The translations under genes were made by a program, and so were the position numbers. The notes beneath the pieces were generated by a model, which did not search any database, was not told the origin of the DNA, and saw nothing but the letters and a program-made list of their open reading frames with translations. Source: Rhodanobacter sp. L36 (lineage in GTDB: Bacteria; Pseudomonadota; Gammaproteobacteria; Xanthomonadales; Rhodanobacteraceae). From it: a stretch of 64,000 nt of DNA. Location of the stretch: contig NZ_LMUV01000002.1 in assembly GCF_009765755.1 (NCBI RefSeq), positions 581,693 to 645,692 of the forward strand, read 5' to 3'. This document shows, in pieces, positions 36,782 through 44,507 of this stretch. Numbering within the stretch: position 1 is the stretch's first letter; the number at the start of each line of letters is the position of its first letter.

Positions 36782-37411
36782 ATGAAAATCTCTCCTCGCT
36801 CCGCCATCCTTTGCAGCGCCACGGTTGCTGCTGCCTTGCTGCTTGGCGCCTGCGGCAAGAAGGAACCCGCGGCTAATCCGCCGGCCGTAGCCGGCACGGC
36901 AGCCACGACACCGGCTCCGGCTCCCACGCCGGCTGCCACCACGGCCCCGGCTCCTGCTCCAGCAACCACTGCGGCGATCAAGCCGACCCCGGCGGCCGCA
37001 GGCACGACGGCTTCCGCGATAGCGCCAGCAACACCGGCGACCGCTGCGGCGGCAGCGCCTGCCGACAACGCGCTGACGGTGGCGAAAGTGACCGTGGGCG
37101 ATGTGGTCAATGCCGATCATCAGGTCACACGCGCCGGCACGAGTTTCCCGACCAACGAGAAAACCATCTACGCCAGCGTCGCCACCGAAGGCCGCAGCGC
37201 CGGCGCCACGCTGAATGCCAAGTGGAGCTACCTCGAGGGCAATGGCCAGATGATCAGCAGCGTCAGCCAGGCGATTGCTACCGAAGGCCCGGCCGTCACC
37301 ACCTTCAAGGTGCAGAACCCGGACCTGTGGCCCGAAGGCAAGTACAAGGTGGAAATCTCGCTGGACGGCAAGTCCGTGAGCGAACAGAACTTCGAGATCA
37401 AGAAACGCTGA
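36782..37411 (+). CDS. Lipoprotein with Ala/Pro/Thr-rich linker and small C-terminal beta domain
   Basis: A 209-residue protein. The signal peptide ends with the lipobox LLLGAC, cysteine at residue 24. A low-complexity stretch of Ala, Pro and Thr (about 30-95) looks like a flexible stalk spanning the periplasm or peptidoglycan. The C-terminal domain (about 97-209) is beta-rich: VTRAGTSFPTNEKTIYASVATEG, then LWPEGKYKVEISLDGKSVSEQNFEI, an immunoglobulin-like pattern. The function is unknown. A bidirectional terminator follows the gene. Confidence 0.75.
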   Translation: MKISPRSAILCSATVAAALLLGACGKKEPAANPPAVAGTAATTPAPAPTPAATTAPAPAPATTAAIKPTPAAAGTTASAIAPATPATAAAAAPADNALTVAKVTVGDVVNADHQVTRAGTSFPTNEKTIYASVATEGRSAGATLNAKWSYLEGNGQMISSVSQAIATEGPAVTTFKVQNPDLWPEGKYKVEISLDGKSVSEQNFEIKKR

Positions 37412-37432
37412 TGCAACGGCAATCGGCAAACG

Positions 37433-37457
37433 AAAAAGGCGCCTGAGGGCGCCTTTT
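37433..37457. terminator. Bidirectional intrinsic terminator between lipoprotein gene and cysK
   Basis: AAAGGCGCC (37435-37443) and GGCGCCTTT (37448-37456) form a perfect 9-bp stem around TGAG. T bases follow on the plus strand and, on the minus strand, the upstream A-run gives a U-run. The site sits between two converging genes and can stop both. Confidence 0.9.
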
Positions 37458-37477
37458 CATGCGGCCATTCGCGAGGC

Positions 37478-38419
37478 TCATTCGACCTCGTCGGAGCCTT
37501 CGTTGACGCCCTCGAACAGGAACGTCGACAGATAACGCTCACCCGTGTCCGGCAGCATCGCCAGCAGCACCGTGCCTTCGGGCGCGTTCGATGCGAGCTG
37601 CAGAGCCGCAGCCAGCGTCGCACCTGAAGATATGCCAGTGAAGATTCCCTCCTGCCGCGCCAGCTCGCGTGAGGTATCGCGAGCGAGCACATCGTCGATA
37701 TGCAGGATCGTGTCAACGACGTCGCGCTTGAGCACCGTCGGCACGAAGTCCGGCGTCCAGCCCTGGATCTTGTGTGGCTGCCATTCCTTGCCCGACAGCA
37801 GCGCAGCGCCGGCCGGCTCGGCCGCAACGATCTTCACTTCGGGTCGCGCCACCTTCAGCACTTCGCCCACGCCGGTGATCGTGCCGCCGGTACCCCAGCC
37901 GCTGACGAAATAATCGAGCCGGCGACCAGCAAAGTCGCGCAGGATTTCCGGTGCCGTGGTGTTGCGGTGGTACGCCGGGTTGGCGGGGTTGTCGAACTGA
38001 TTGGCCAGGAACCATCCGTGCTTCTGCGCCAGCTCCTTCGCCTTGATCACCATGCCGGTTCCGCGCGCAGCGGCCGGCGTCAGCAGCACCCTGCCGCCAT
38101 ACGCACGGATCAACTTGCGCCGCTCGATCGAGAACGTCTCGGCCATCACCGCCACGAACGGATAACCGCGCGCAGCGCACACCGCTGCTAGCGCCACGCC
38201 GGTGTTGCCGGAAGTCGCCTCGACCACCGTCTGCCCGGGCTTGAGCGTGCCGCGTTGTTCCGCATCCAGAATGATTGCCAGCGCGAGTCGATCCTTGACC
38301 GAACCGGCAGGATTGAATGCCTCCACCTTGACGTAGATGTCGACGTGCTTCGGCGCCAGCCGGTGCAGCTTGACGATGGGCGTGTTGCCGATGGTGTCGA
38401 GAATGCTTTCGTAGATCAT
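37478..38419 (-). CDS. cysK: Cysteine synthase (O-acetylserine sulfhydrylase, CysK type)
   Basis: PLP enzyme that makes cysteine from O-acetylserine and sulfide. The PLP lysine is in FNPAGSVKDRLAL near residue 41. TSGNTGVAL near 68 binds the substrate carboxylate, and SGWGTGGTITGVG near 175 binds the phosphate. The length of 313 and the motif GISSGATLAA fit CysK better than CysM. ATG at 38419 matches the family N-terminus (IYESILDTIGNTPIVKL). It is divergent from the CysB-like regulator, which suits a cysteine-regulon pairing. Confidence 0.93.
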   Translation of the reverse strand: MIYESILDTIGNTPIVKLHRLAPKHVDIYVKVEAFNPAGSVKDRLALAIILDAEQRGTLKPGQTVVEATSGNTGVALAAVCAARGYPFVAVMAETFSIERRKLIRAYGGRVLLTPAAARGTGMVIKAKELAQKHGWFLANQFDNPANPAYHRNTTAPEILRDFAGRRLDYFVSGWGTGGTITGVGEVLKVARPEVKIVAAEPAGAALLSGKEWQPHKIQGWTPDFVPTVLKRDVVDTILHIDDVLARDTSRELARQEGIFTGISSGATLAAALQLASNAPEGTVLLAMLPDTGERYLSTFLFEGVNEGSDEVE

Positions 38420-38833
38420 GTCGTAGTCCGCGAAGGAGGAGGAATGGGTGCGGCGGCGACTAGCAGCCTGCATCCATGATCCGGTCACGCATGATGGACC
38501 GCAACCAGCCGGACGTTGTATGTCGATGGCCGCGCTTGCATTTCTACGGCATCGCCAGCCTCGATTCACTCATGCCCGGCCGGTTGCTCCATATGGAGAA
38601 TGAACGCGCGGACTTGGCGTGAAGGAAGCCGTGGATGCTTGATAAAGAAATGAATCGGCCGTATAAACGTCCAAACATGACGAGCACATGCCATCACGAA
38701 CGACGTATCCGCAACCGCTTGCGGCTTTTGCGTGCCACGTCGTCGTGCCTCAGGACGAGTCGTTCCACGCGATGTCGCAGGGTTTCATTCGCGCTTCGAA
38801 CCCACGACCACGATCGTTCACGAGTCTTCCGTC
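38420..38833. other. Divergent control region between cysK and the CysB-like regulator
   Basis: About 414 bases without a convincing gene. It contains the element at 38659-38680 that recurs upstream of the TonB receptor. Both promoters must lie here, but I could not assign hexamers with confidence. Confidence 0.5.
38659..38680 (+). promoter_or_regulatory. Promoter element shared with the TonB receptor (copy A)
   Basis: A 22-base element whose core ATAAACGTCCAAACAT is repeated, on the opposite strand, upstream of the TonB receptor gene; 18 of 22 positions are identical by my count. The ACGTCC core has a half-match eight bases downstream (ACATGA). It starts about 175 bases before the CysB-like gene. 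The bound regulator is unknown. Confidence 0.55.
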
Positions 38834-39829
38834 ATGACGCTTACGCAACTGCGCTACCTCATCGCCATCGCCGATTCGGGCCTTAACATCACGCTGGCTG
38901 CCGAACGCGTGCATGCTACACAGTCCGGGCTGAGCAAGCAGCTTCGGCAACTGGAAGAGGAACTTGGCTTCCAGCTGTTTCTCCGCAAGGGCAAGAGCCT
39001 CGACGCGGTCACGCACGCCGGCCAGCATGTGCTTGAGCGCGCACGCACGATACTCGCCGAGGCCGCGAACATTCGCTCGATCGCTGCCAATCTGCGCAAC
39101 GACGCCTGCGGCGAATTGCGCATTGCCACCACGCATACGCAGGCGCGCTTCGCCTTGCCGCAGGCGATCGGCGCGTTGTCGCGGCGCTATCCCGAAGTCA
39201 GCGTGCATCTGCAACCGGGGCGCGACGCCGATGTACTGGAAGAACTGGAAACCGGCCGCGCGGATCTCGCCGTGGTCAGCAGCACGGGCGCGCCACCCGC
39301 GTTTGGCGTGGCGCTGCCGGCTTATCGATGGCAACGCGTCATCCTCGTTCCGCGCAACCATCCACTCGCGTCGCGCAGAAAGCCGCTGACGCTGGAACAA
39401 CTCGCCACCCTGCCGTTGATCAGCTACGAATCCTCGATGCTGCCGGAGTCCTCGCTGCGTCGCGCGTTCGATAGGGCCGGCTTGCGACCGCAGATCGCGA
39501 TGACGGCCGGCGATGCCGACCTGATCAAGACATACGTGCGCGCCGGCCTCGGCGTCGGCGTACTGGCGGAGATGGCGATACTGCCGGGCGATACCGACCT
39601 GCAGGTGTTGCCGGCGGATCATCTGTTTGCGCCGTGCACGACCTGGATCGTGTTGCGCCAGGAAAGCGTGTTGCGTGATTACGCGCTGGAATTCATCAAC
39701 CTGTTTGCGCCACACCTCGATCGCAACGATGTCGTGCATGCACTTGCCGCGGATGGATCGAGCATCGACTGGCTCGCCATTCCGCATTGGCGCGAACGAC
39801 AAGCCACCGCATTGCGCAACGCCGCCTGA
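38834..39829 (+). CDS. cysB: CysB-like LysR-family regulator
   Basis: A 331-residue LysR protein of the CysB/Cbl subgroup. The helix-turn-helix MTLTQLRYLIAIADSGLNIT, then TQSGLSKQLRQLEEELGFQLF, carries the CysB-specific features. The effector domain includes ELRIATTHTQARFALP near residue 95, which in CysB contacts sulfate or N-acetylserine. The long C-terminal extension with LFAPHLDR is typical. It is likely to activate sulfate assimilation and cysK, which lies divergently upstream. It converges with the TonB receptor gene. Confidence 0.88.
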   Translation: MTLTQLRYLIAIADSGLNITLAAERVHATQSGLSKQLRQLEEELGFQLFLRKGKSLDAVTHAGQHVLERARTILAEAANIRSIAANLRNDACGELRIATTHTQARFALPQAIGALSRRYPEVSVHLQPGRDADVLEELETGRADLAVVSSTGAPPAFGVALPAYRWQRVILVPRNHPLASRRKPLTLEQLATLPLISYESSMLPESSLRRAFDRAGLRPQIAMTAGDADLIKTYVRAGLGVGVLAEMAILPGDTDLQVLPADHLFAPCTTWIVLRQESVLRDYALEFINLFAPHLDRNDVVHALAADGSSIDWLAIPHWRERQATALRNAA

Positions 39830-39851
39830 TCGCTCGTCGCCCATCTCCATT

Positions 39852-42800
39852 TCAATAGTCGTAGGTCGCGCTTACCCGTACGTATCGTGGCTGCTGGCGC
39901 ACCACGGCCGAGCCGTACAACGGATCGGGCGTGCCACGGGATGCCTCGAAATACGGATAGGCGTTGAGGATGGTTTGCGAGTTGAACACGTTGAAGACGT
40001 TGAGCGAAAACGCCAGCTTGCCGGTGGCGATCGACGGCCGATAGGTTGCGCCGATATCGACCTGCCGGTTCCATGGCAACCGATGCGTTCCCGGCGGTGA
40101 AGGCTGGCCGCCGCACCAGTGGTAATAACTGCCATAGCCGTCCGGATCGGACACGGGCAATGGCCCGTAGTAGCCGAGGCAGTTGCGCGGGTTGCCCGAG
40201 ACCAGCTGCACGTTGCCGGACACTTGCCATTGCGGCGTGATCTGGTAGTAGCCGAACAACTTGATCTGATGCGTGTGGTCATTGCTTTGCGCGCCGTTGC
40301 TGGCGGACATCAAGGCCGGAAAATCCCAGTCGATGCTTGTCGACGCGGCAGTCTGCTGGATGTCCGAACGCAACTGCCCTTCGGTGTCGCCGTAGCTGCG
40401 CGAGAAAACGTAGTCGATCTTGCCGTACCAGCTGCCGTCGAACGGATGCTCGAGGAATGTTTCGAGTCCGTAGTATTTCCGCTTCAACTGGGGGAAACCC
40501 ATCTCGTCATTGCTCAGCGTGACGCTACGATAGGCGCCGCCCGTATCCAGCACGGTGAACGTGTTCGCACGACCGGGGTTGATCAGATAGCAGCTGTTGG
40601 TGGCGCTGACGTCGTAGCCGAGCGTGGCGGCCTTGTTCTCGATCGCCGGCACATCGCAGTAGTCGTCGATGTCACTGCGCAGGATGCGCCGGGTCAGCTT
40701 GGCGCCATACGTCCATTCGTTGCCGATCGACTTGACGAAGCCGAGGATGAACTCGTCCTGGAATTCGGATCGAAGATTCTGCGCCGTCACCGTTTTCGGA
40801 TCCGGCAGCACGCCGTAAGTGTTGTTGGGCGACACGGCGTTGGAGAATGGCGTGAGCCCGGTAGGCGTGCCGTCCGCGGCGATGCCGCTGTACGTGAAGT
40901 ATTGCTGGGTCGACACATAGGCGCCCGCGGCATTCAACGACGGGTTCAACGGCAGGCCAAGGTAATAGCGGCCCGCGTTGCCATACACCTTGAAACTGGA
41001 GTCGCCGTTGACGTCCCAGCTGAAACCAAGCCTCGGCGCCCATTGCGGTTGGCGCTGCCGGATATACGGCTGCGCATCGGCGTTGAAGTTGGTGAACTGG
41101 TCGTTGCGCAATCCCAGCGACAGCAGCCAGCGATCGCTGACTTGCCACTTGTCCTCGACATATTGCGCGCGCTGCGCCGAGCGCACGCTGGCGACCGAAT
41201 TATTGACGTTCTGGATCGCGTAATAACCCGATTGCCCGTTCGGATAATCGCCGGGTGCGCCCACACCAAGATTCGGAATCAACGGCACATCGGGCGTGTT
41301 GGTGTTGGCGTATTGCCACGTATAACCCGGCCCTGAAGCCTGGCTGCCCTGCGAGATCGCGCGCGAGTTCTGGTTGTCCACGCCTGCCGAAATCGTGTGT
41401 TGTCCGAGTTGGTAACTCAGGTCGATGCGCAGGTTGTTGCTGGTGTCGTGCCGGTTCGGATCAAACAGCGATGAGGTGATCTGGTTATTGGTGATGGCCC
41501 TGCCGCCGTTCAATGCCGGGTTTTGGGACTGCGTATCGGCGAGGAAAGTGAGGCTGCTGTCGTAGCCGTCCGGCACGTCGTAGTTGACGTTGGTCATCTT
41601 GCCGTAGGTCGCGGTGAGGGTCAGCGTGTCGGTGATGTAGCTGGTGAACTTGGCGGTGTAGAGATCGCCGCCGGTCTTGATGTCGTCGGCGTTGTTGATG
41701 AAGCCGCCACGCTGCAGCGTGTTGTAGTCGTAGCTGTAAATCTTGCCCGACGTTTCGTCCTTGCTCGACGCGCCGGTGAGTTCGAGGATATTGCTGTCGG
41801 TGATGTTCCAGTCGATCTTGCCGTACCACTTCGGCAGATTGTCGTCATAGGTCTGGTACGGCGTCGCGCTGGTCACGTTGTTGACCGTGTTGCCGACGCT
41901 TTTGGACGCTTCCGCAGCGAGGAAAATGAAGAGCCGATCCTTGATCAGCGGGCCGCCGACGTAGGCATCGTAGGTGGTGGTCCATCCGCGATTTCTGCTT
42001 TTCGGATCGTAAAGACTGCCGGCCGTGAGGATGGCTGGCAGGCCGTTGGTGTAATACGTGTCGGTGCCGTTGGAGCGCGCGAACGCAGGCTCCCACAGCG
42101 CCTGCGCGCCGAAATGCCATTCGTTGTCGCCACGCTTGCCGACCATGTTGATCACGCCACCGTCGGAGCGACCGTACTGCGCGCTGTAGCCGCCGGTGTA
42201 AATTTCCTGCTGATCGATGGCGCCATACGGAAGCGTGATGCCACCCAGCCCGCGCTGCGGATCGGTGGTGTTGAATCCGTTGATGTAATACGCGTTCTCG
42301 CTCGCCGCGCTGCCACCGAAACTGACCAGCGACTGTCCGGTGCGACCGGTGTAGCCGCCGCTGTTGTTGACCACGCCCGGCGCCAGCTGTGCAATCGCTT
42401 CGGCGGATCGCGCCAGCGGCAACTGCGCGAGTTCCTTCGCGGTGATCACGGTGCGCGAATCCACCGAAGTGACATCGATCACCGGCAGGTTCTGCGCAGT
42501 CACGGAAACGGCGCCCAGGTTTTTCGCGGCAACAGCCCCGAAAGATACTTCCGTGCCTGTGCCCACGCGCAGATTCACATCCGCATGCGAATCGACGACA
42601 TTGCCCTCGCGCAGCAAGGAAACCACGTAAGAGCCGATCGGCAACTGCGGCGCGACGTAATGCCCATGCCTGTCCACCGATACCTCGCGGACAACGCCCG
42701 ACGAACTGCGTACCTGCACCGTTTCTCCATCGGCGGCGGGTGCCTGTCCGAAGATGCTGCCGGTGGTGGACTGTGCCATGGAAGGCGAGGCGATCGAGAC

Positions 42801-42860
42801 CAGCGCCGCGGCTACGAAAAAAGCCAGTGTCCTTTGTGGAGAAAGGTGTTTCTTGTTCAA
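39852..42860 (-). CDS. TonB-dependent outer-membrane receptor, Oar-like
   Basis: A 1002-residue outer-membrane beta-barrel. I use the TTG at 42860 because GAGGA lies 9 bases upstream and the signal peptide follows (RTLAFFVAAALVSIASPSMAQ). An N-terminal carboxypeptidase-regulatory-like beta sandwich (about 30-110) precedes the plug (SVDSRTVITAKELAQLPLARS...YYINGFNTT...GGVINMV). The barrel occupies the remainder and the chain ends in an aromatic residue (RVSATYDY), as expected for BAM recognition. The ligand is unknown. Sharing a promoter element with a CysB-like gene hints at uptake of a sulfur-containing compound. Confidence 0.92.
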   Translation of the reverse strand: MNKKHLSPQRTLAFFVAAALVSIASPSMAQSTTGSIFGQAPAADGETVQVRSSSGVVREVSVDRHGHYVAPQLPIGSYVVSLLREGNVVDSHADVNLRVGTGTEVSFGAVAAKNLGAVSVTAQNLPVIDVTSVDSRTVITAKELAQLPLARSAEAIAQLAPGVVNNSGGYTGRTGQSLVSFGGSAASENAYYINGFNTTDPQRGLGGITLPYGAIDQQEIYTGGYSAQYGRSDGGVINMVGKRGDNEWHFGAQALWEPAFARSNGTDTYYTNGLPAILTAGSLYDPKSRNRGWTTTYDAYVGGPLIKDRLFIFLAAEASKSVGNTVNNVTSATPYQTYDDNLPKWYGKIDWNITDSNILELTGASSKDETSGKIYSYDYNTLQRGGFINNADDIKTGGDLYTAKFTSYITDTLTLTATYGKMTNVNYDVPDGYDSSLTFLADTQSQNPALNGGRAITNNQITSSLFDPNRHDTSNNLRIDLSYQLGQHTISAGVDNQNSRAISQGSQASGPGYTWQYANTNTPDVPLIPNLGVGAPGDYPNGQSGYYAIQNVNNSVASVRSAQRAQYVEDKWQVSDRWLLSLGLRNDQFTNFNADAQPYIRQRQPQWAPRLGFSWDVNGDSSFKVYGNAGRYYLGLPLNPSLNAAGAYVSTQQYFTYSGIAADGTPTGLTPFSNAVSPNNTYGVLPDPKTVTAQNLRSEFQDEFILGFVKSIGNEWTYGAKLTRRILRSDIDDYCDVPAIENKAATLGYDVSATNSCYLINPGRANTFTVLDTGGAYRSVTLSNDEMGFPQLKRKYYGLETFLEHPFDGSWYGKIDYVFSRSYGDTEGQLRSDIQQTAASTSIDWDFPALMSASNGAQSNDHTHQIKLFGYYQITPQWQVSGNVQLVSGNPRNCLGYYGPLPVSDPDGYGSYYHWCGGQPSPPGTHRLPWNRQVDIGATYRPSIATGKLAFSLNVFNVFNSQTILNAYPYFEASRGTPDPLYGSAVVRQQPRYVRVSATYDY

Positions 42861-42950
42861 GAGCGTTGTTCCTCGACGGTTGCTCGCCGTGACTTCGCGC
42901 TGAAGCGACGGCGTTGTTTGCTGCGATGCAGCGCGAGAACAAACGTAACA

Positions 42951-42972
42951 TGATGTTTGGACGTATAGACGT
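42951..42972 (-). promoter_or_regulatory. Promoter element shared with the CysB-like gene (copy B)
   Basis: On the reverse strand this reads with a CTATACGTCCAAACAT core, nearly identical to the element at 38659-38680. It contains a perfect inverted repeat, GGACGT and ACGTCC around four bases (42959-42974), and lies 90-110 bases upstream of the receptor start. The ACGTC core recurs at 8-base spacing, as in MetJ-type arrays, but the regulator is not identified. Confidence 0.55.
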
Positions 42973-42980
42973 CCATTTCT

Positions 42981-42995
42981 ATGACGTTTCGTCAT
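42981..42995. promoter_or_regulatory. Second ACGT-core palindrome upstream of the receptor gene
   Basis: ATGACG and CGTCAT flank TTT, a perfect 6-bp inverted repeat, 6 bases from the previous palindrome. Its CGTC half-sites resemble those of the shared element, so both may bind the same factor. Confidence 0.45.
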
Positions 42996-43304
42996 GCCTA
43001 AAGAACGATAAGTTCTATGAGATCGATATCAGCAAAGTTTCGGGACGTGTTTGTCCCGCTCGACTCCGGCACTCGATGCTCAAGCATTCCGTTTGCCCGG
43101 CGCAGCTGTGCGGCGGCAGATGACCTTACGGTGGCTATTGCTCCGAATGGCGCGAATGTCTACGTGACTGCCGAACCGGATGGGCTACCGCGCATCCACC
43201 TGCAACCGATCGGTCACGAACAGGACACGACAAACGTCTCCAATTGGCTATGGCTCCGTTGAGGCAACGGCCTCAGCATTCCCGCTCCCATTCCGGCAAT
43301 CCCC
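42996..43304. other. Intergenic region, no gene identified
   Basis: About 309 bases between the receptor control region and a small lipoprotein gene. Open frames here lack ribosome sites and recognisable products. The codon use of the longest is unlike that of neighbouring genes. Confidence 0.35.
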
Positions 43305-43562
43305 ATGAACCGCGCCGCTTTTCTCTTCGTCACTGCGCTGACGCTGATTTCCGCGGGTTGCGATCGCGTTCCGCGATCTGCTTCAGAATTTCTGCTTTCC
43401 ATGCACGCTGATCCGACGGTCTACGCCCGGAACCCGAAGCTTCGCGAAGAAACCATGGAGGCCTGCCTTTCGGGAACGCCCGATGAGCAAATACAGCGCA
43501 TGCAGCTTCAGGCATGCCAGTACGCGTCGGACACGGCGATCGTTCCAGGCCCGAACAGTTGA
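43305..43562 (+). CDS. Small lipoprotein, possibly EexN-like
   Basis: An 85-residue protein with a lipoprotein signal (MNRAAFLFVTALTLISAGC, cysteine at residue 19). The mature part, SASEFLLSMHADPTVYARNPKLREETMEAC, recalls the EexN pattern of a short helical domain with conserved cysteine spacing (C-terminal partner in QLQAC). EexN is named from conjugative entry exclusion, but many chromosomal copies are unrelated to plasmids, and no transfer genes lie here. The family assignment is tentative. Confidence 0.55.
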   Translation: MNRAAFLFVTALTLISAGCDRVPRSASEFLLSMHADPTVYARNPKLREETMEACLSGTPDEQIQRMQLQACQYASDTAIVPGPNS

Positions 43563-43791
43563 TGACGCCGCAGAGCCGGCGATCGATATCGCTATCAGCA
43601 GTGTCGTCATGGGCCTCTGTCATGCGCTTATACACAGGGGTTTGCGGCCCCGATGAAGTGCTGGCGGATTCTTCAAGGCACCCGCGCATTCCGACGCAAT
43701 GTCAGGCACTCACATTCCCCACGCAGCTGCCTCACAAATCGCTAACGACGATGCACCGATCATCCGGACACCTTCAGAAGAGGAGTGCACC

Positions 43792-44145
43792 GTGAAAATT
43801 TCCATTCCCGCGCTTGTTGCTGCTGCGTTCCTGCTTGGCGCCGCCTACTCGCCAACATCACCTGCCTCGCCGTGGCAGGGCCAGGCGTCAGCTGCCAATG
43901 ATCAGGCCATACCAAGCTTCGAGGATCTCGACAAGACACATCGCGGATTCCTGACTCGCGCGGATATCCCGAAGGATGTCGAAGCGCTGAAGCCCTTGCG
44001 GATGCATCTCGCCGATTCGGACGCAAACGGAAACGGTCGTCTGGAAAAATCGGAATACGGTGCCTACGTAGCGAAGGTGCAAGCCAGCAATGGACAATCC
44101 ACGACGCCCGGGACGGAGCATCCGGCCCCAAAGGCCATGCACTGA
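43792..44145 (+). CDS. Exported EF-hand domain protein
   Basis: A 117-residue protein. GTG at 43792 is chosen because AGGAG lies upstream and a signal peptide follows (KISIPALVAAAFLLGAAYS). Two EF-hand-like segments are visible: a degenerate one (DLDKTHRGFLTRADIP near residue 45) and a full loop (DSDANGNGRLEKSEYGAY near 80) with calcium-ligand positions intact. It probably binds calcium in the periplasm. A low-complexity tail follows. The function is unknown. Confidence 0.75.
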   Translation: MKISIPALVAAAFLLGAAYSPTSPASPWQGQASAANDQAIPSFEDLDKTHRGFLTRADIPKDVEALKPLRMHLADSDANGNGRLEKSEYGAYVAKVQASNGQSTTPGTEHPAPKAMH

Positions 44146-44252
44146 TAAAAAATCCGACATGACGTCTCGCGATCGGGAACGGCGCGCTCCAGAAAAATCT
44201 CGGTGATCAATCCCCGCGCGCCGAAGACCTCGTATGGAAGATGGACGTCCAC

Positions 44253-44290
44253 AAAAAAGAAGGCCACCCGTCGAGGTGGCCTTCTTTCTT
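44253..44290. terminator. Bidirectional terminator between EF-hand gene and tRNA-Arg
   Basis: A perfect 13-bp stem, AAAGAAGGCCACC (44256-44268) with GGTGGCCTTCTTT (44275-44287), encloses CGTCGA. U-runs follow on both strands. It starts about 108 bases past the EF-hand stop and 9 bases beyond the 3' end of the leftward tRNA, so it serves both. Confidence 0.9.
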
Positions 44291-44298
44291 GTCGATGA

Positions 44299-44375
44299 TG
44301 GTGCGCTCGGCGGGATTCGAACCCACGACCACTGCCTTCGGAGGGCAGTACTCTATCCAGCTGAGCTACGAGCGC
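44299..44375 (-). tRNA. tRNA-Arg, anticodon CCG
   Basis: The reverse strand folds as a standard tRNA: acceptor GCGCTCG/CGAGCGC, D-arm AGCTCAGCTGGATAGAGT, anticodon stem CTGCC/GGCAG around a loop CTCCGAA, and T-arm with GGTTCGAATCC. The anticodon is CCG, decoding CGG arginine codons. The CCA end is encoded. A strong terminator follows. Confidence 0.97.
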
Positions 44376-44467
44376 ATGTGGCAATTGCGGCGAACGTCCA
44401 TGACGGGCGGTTCGACGCAGGGTGCGCAGTATAGCCGAGGCGGCTGATGTTCGAGGTGCCGCAGTGG

Positions 44468-44500
44468 AAGGCCGCTCCCTGCCTGCGCAGGGAGCGGAAT
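44468..44500 (-). terminator. Hairpin terminator downstream of the M61 peptidase gene
   Basis: CCGCTCCCTGC (44472-44482) and GCAGGGAGCGG (44487-44497) make a perfect 11-bp stem with a CTGC loop, 10 bases past the leftward peptidase stop. The trailing pyrimidine run (CCTTCC) is a weak substitute for a U-run. Confidence 0.7.
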
Positions 44501-44507
44501 GGTCCGG

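Noticed and set aside
42951..42974. A definite MetJ operator
   Set aside because: The ACGTC spacing of 8 bases is suggestive, but matches to the MetJ box are partial and I do not know that this lineage encodes MetJ; kept only as a shared unknown element.
43017..43262. A possible 81-codon gene upstream of the small lipoprotein
   Set aside because: No ribosome site, no signal peptide or domain, and atypical codon use.
43305..43562. Evidence for a conjugative element from the EexN-like lipoprotein
   Set aside because: The similarity is weak and there are no transfer, relaxase, integrase or attachment sequences nearby.
44299..44375. The tRNA-Arg gene as an integration site
   Set aside because: No duplicated 3' tRNA fragment or integrase gene is visible on either side; both flanks are ordinary genes.
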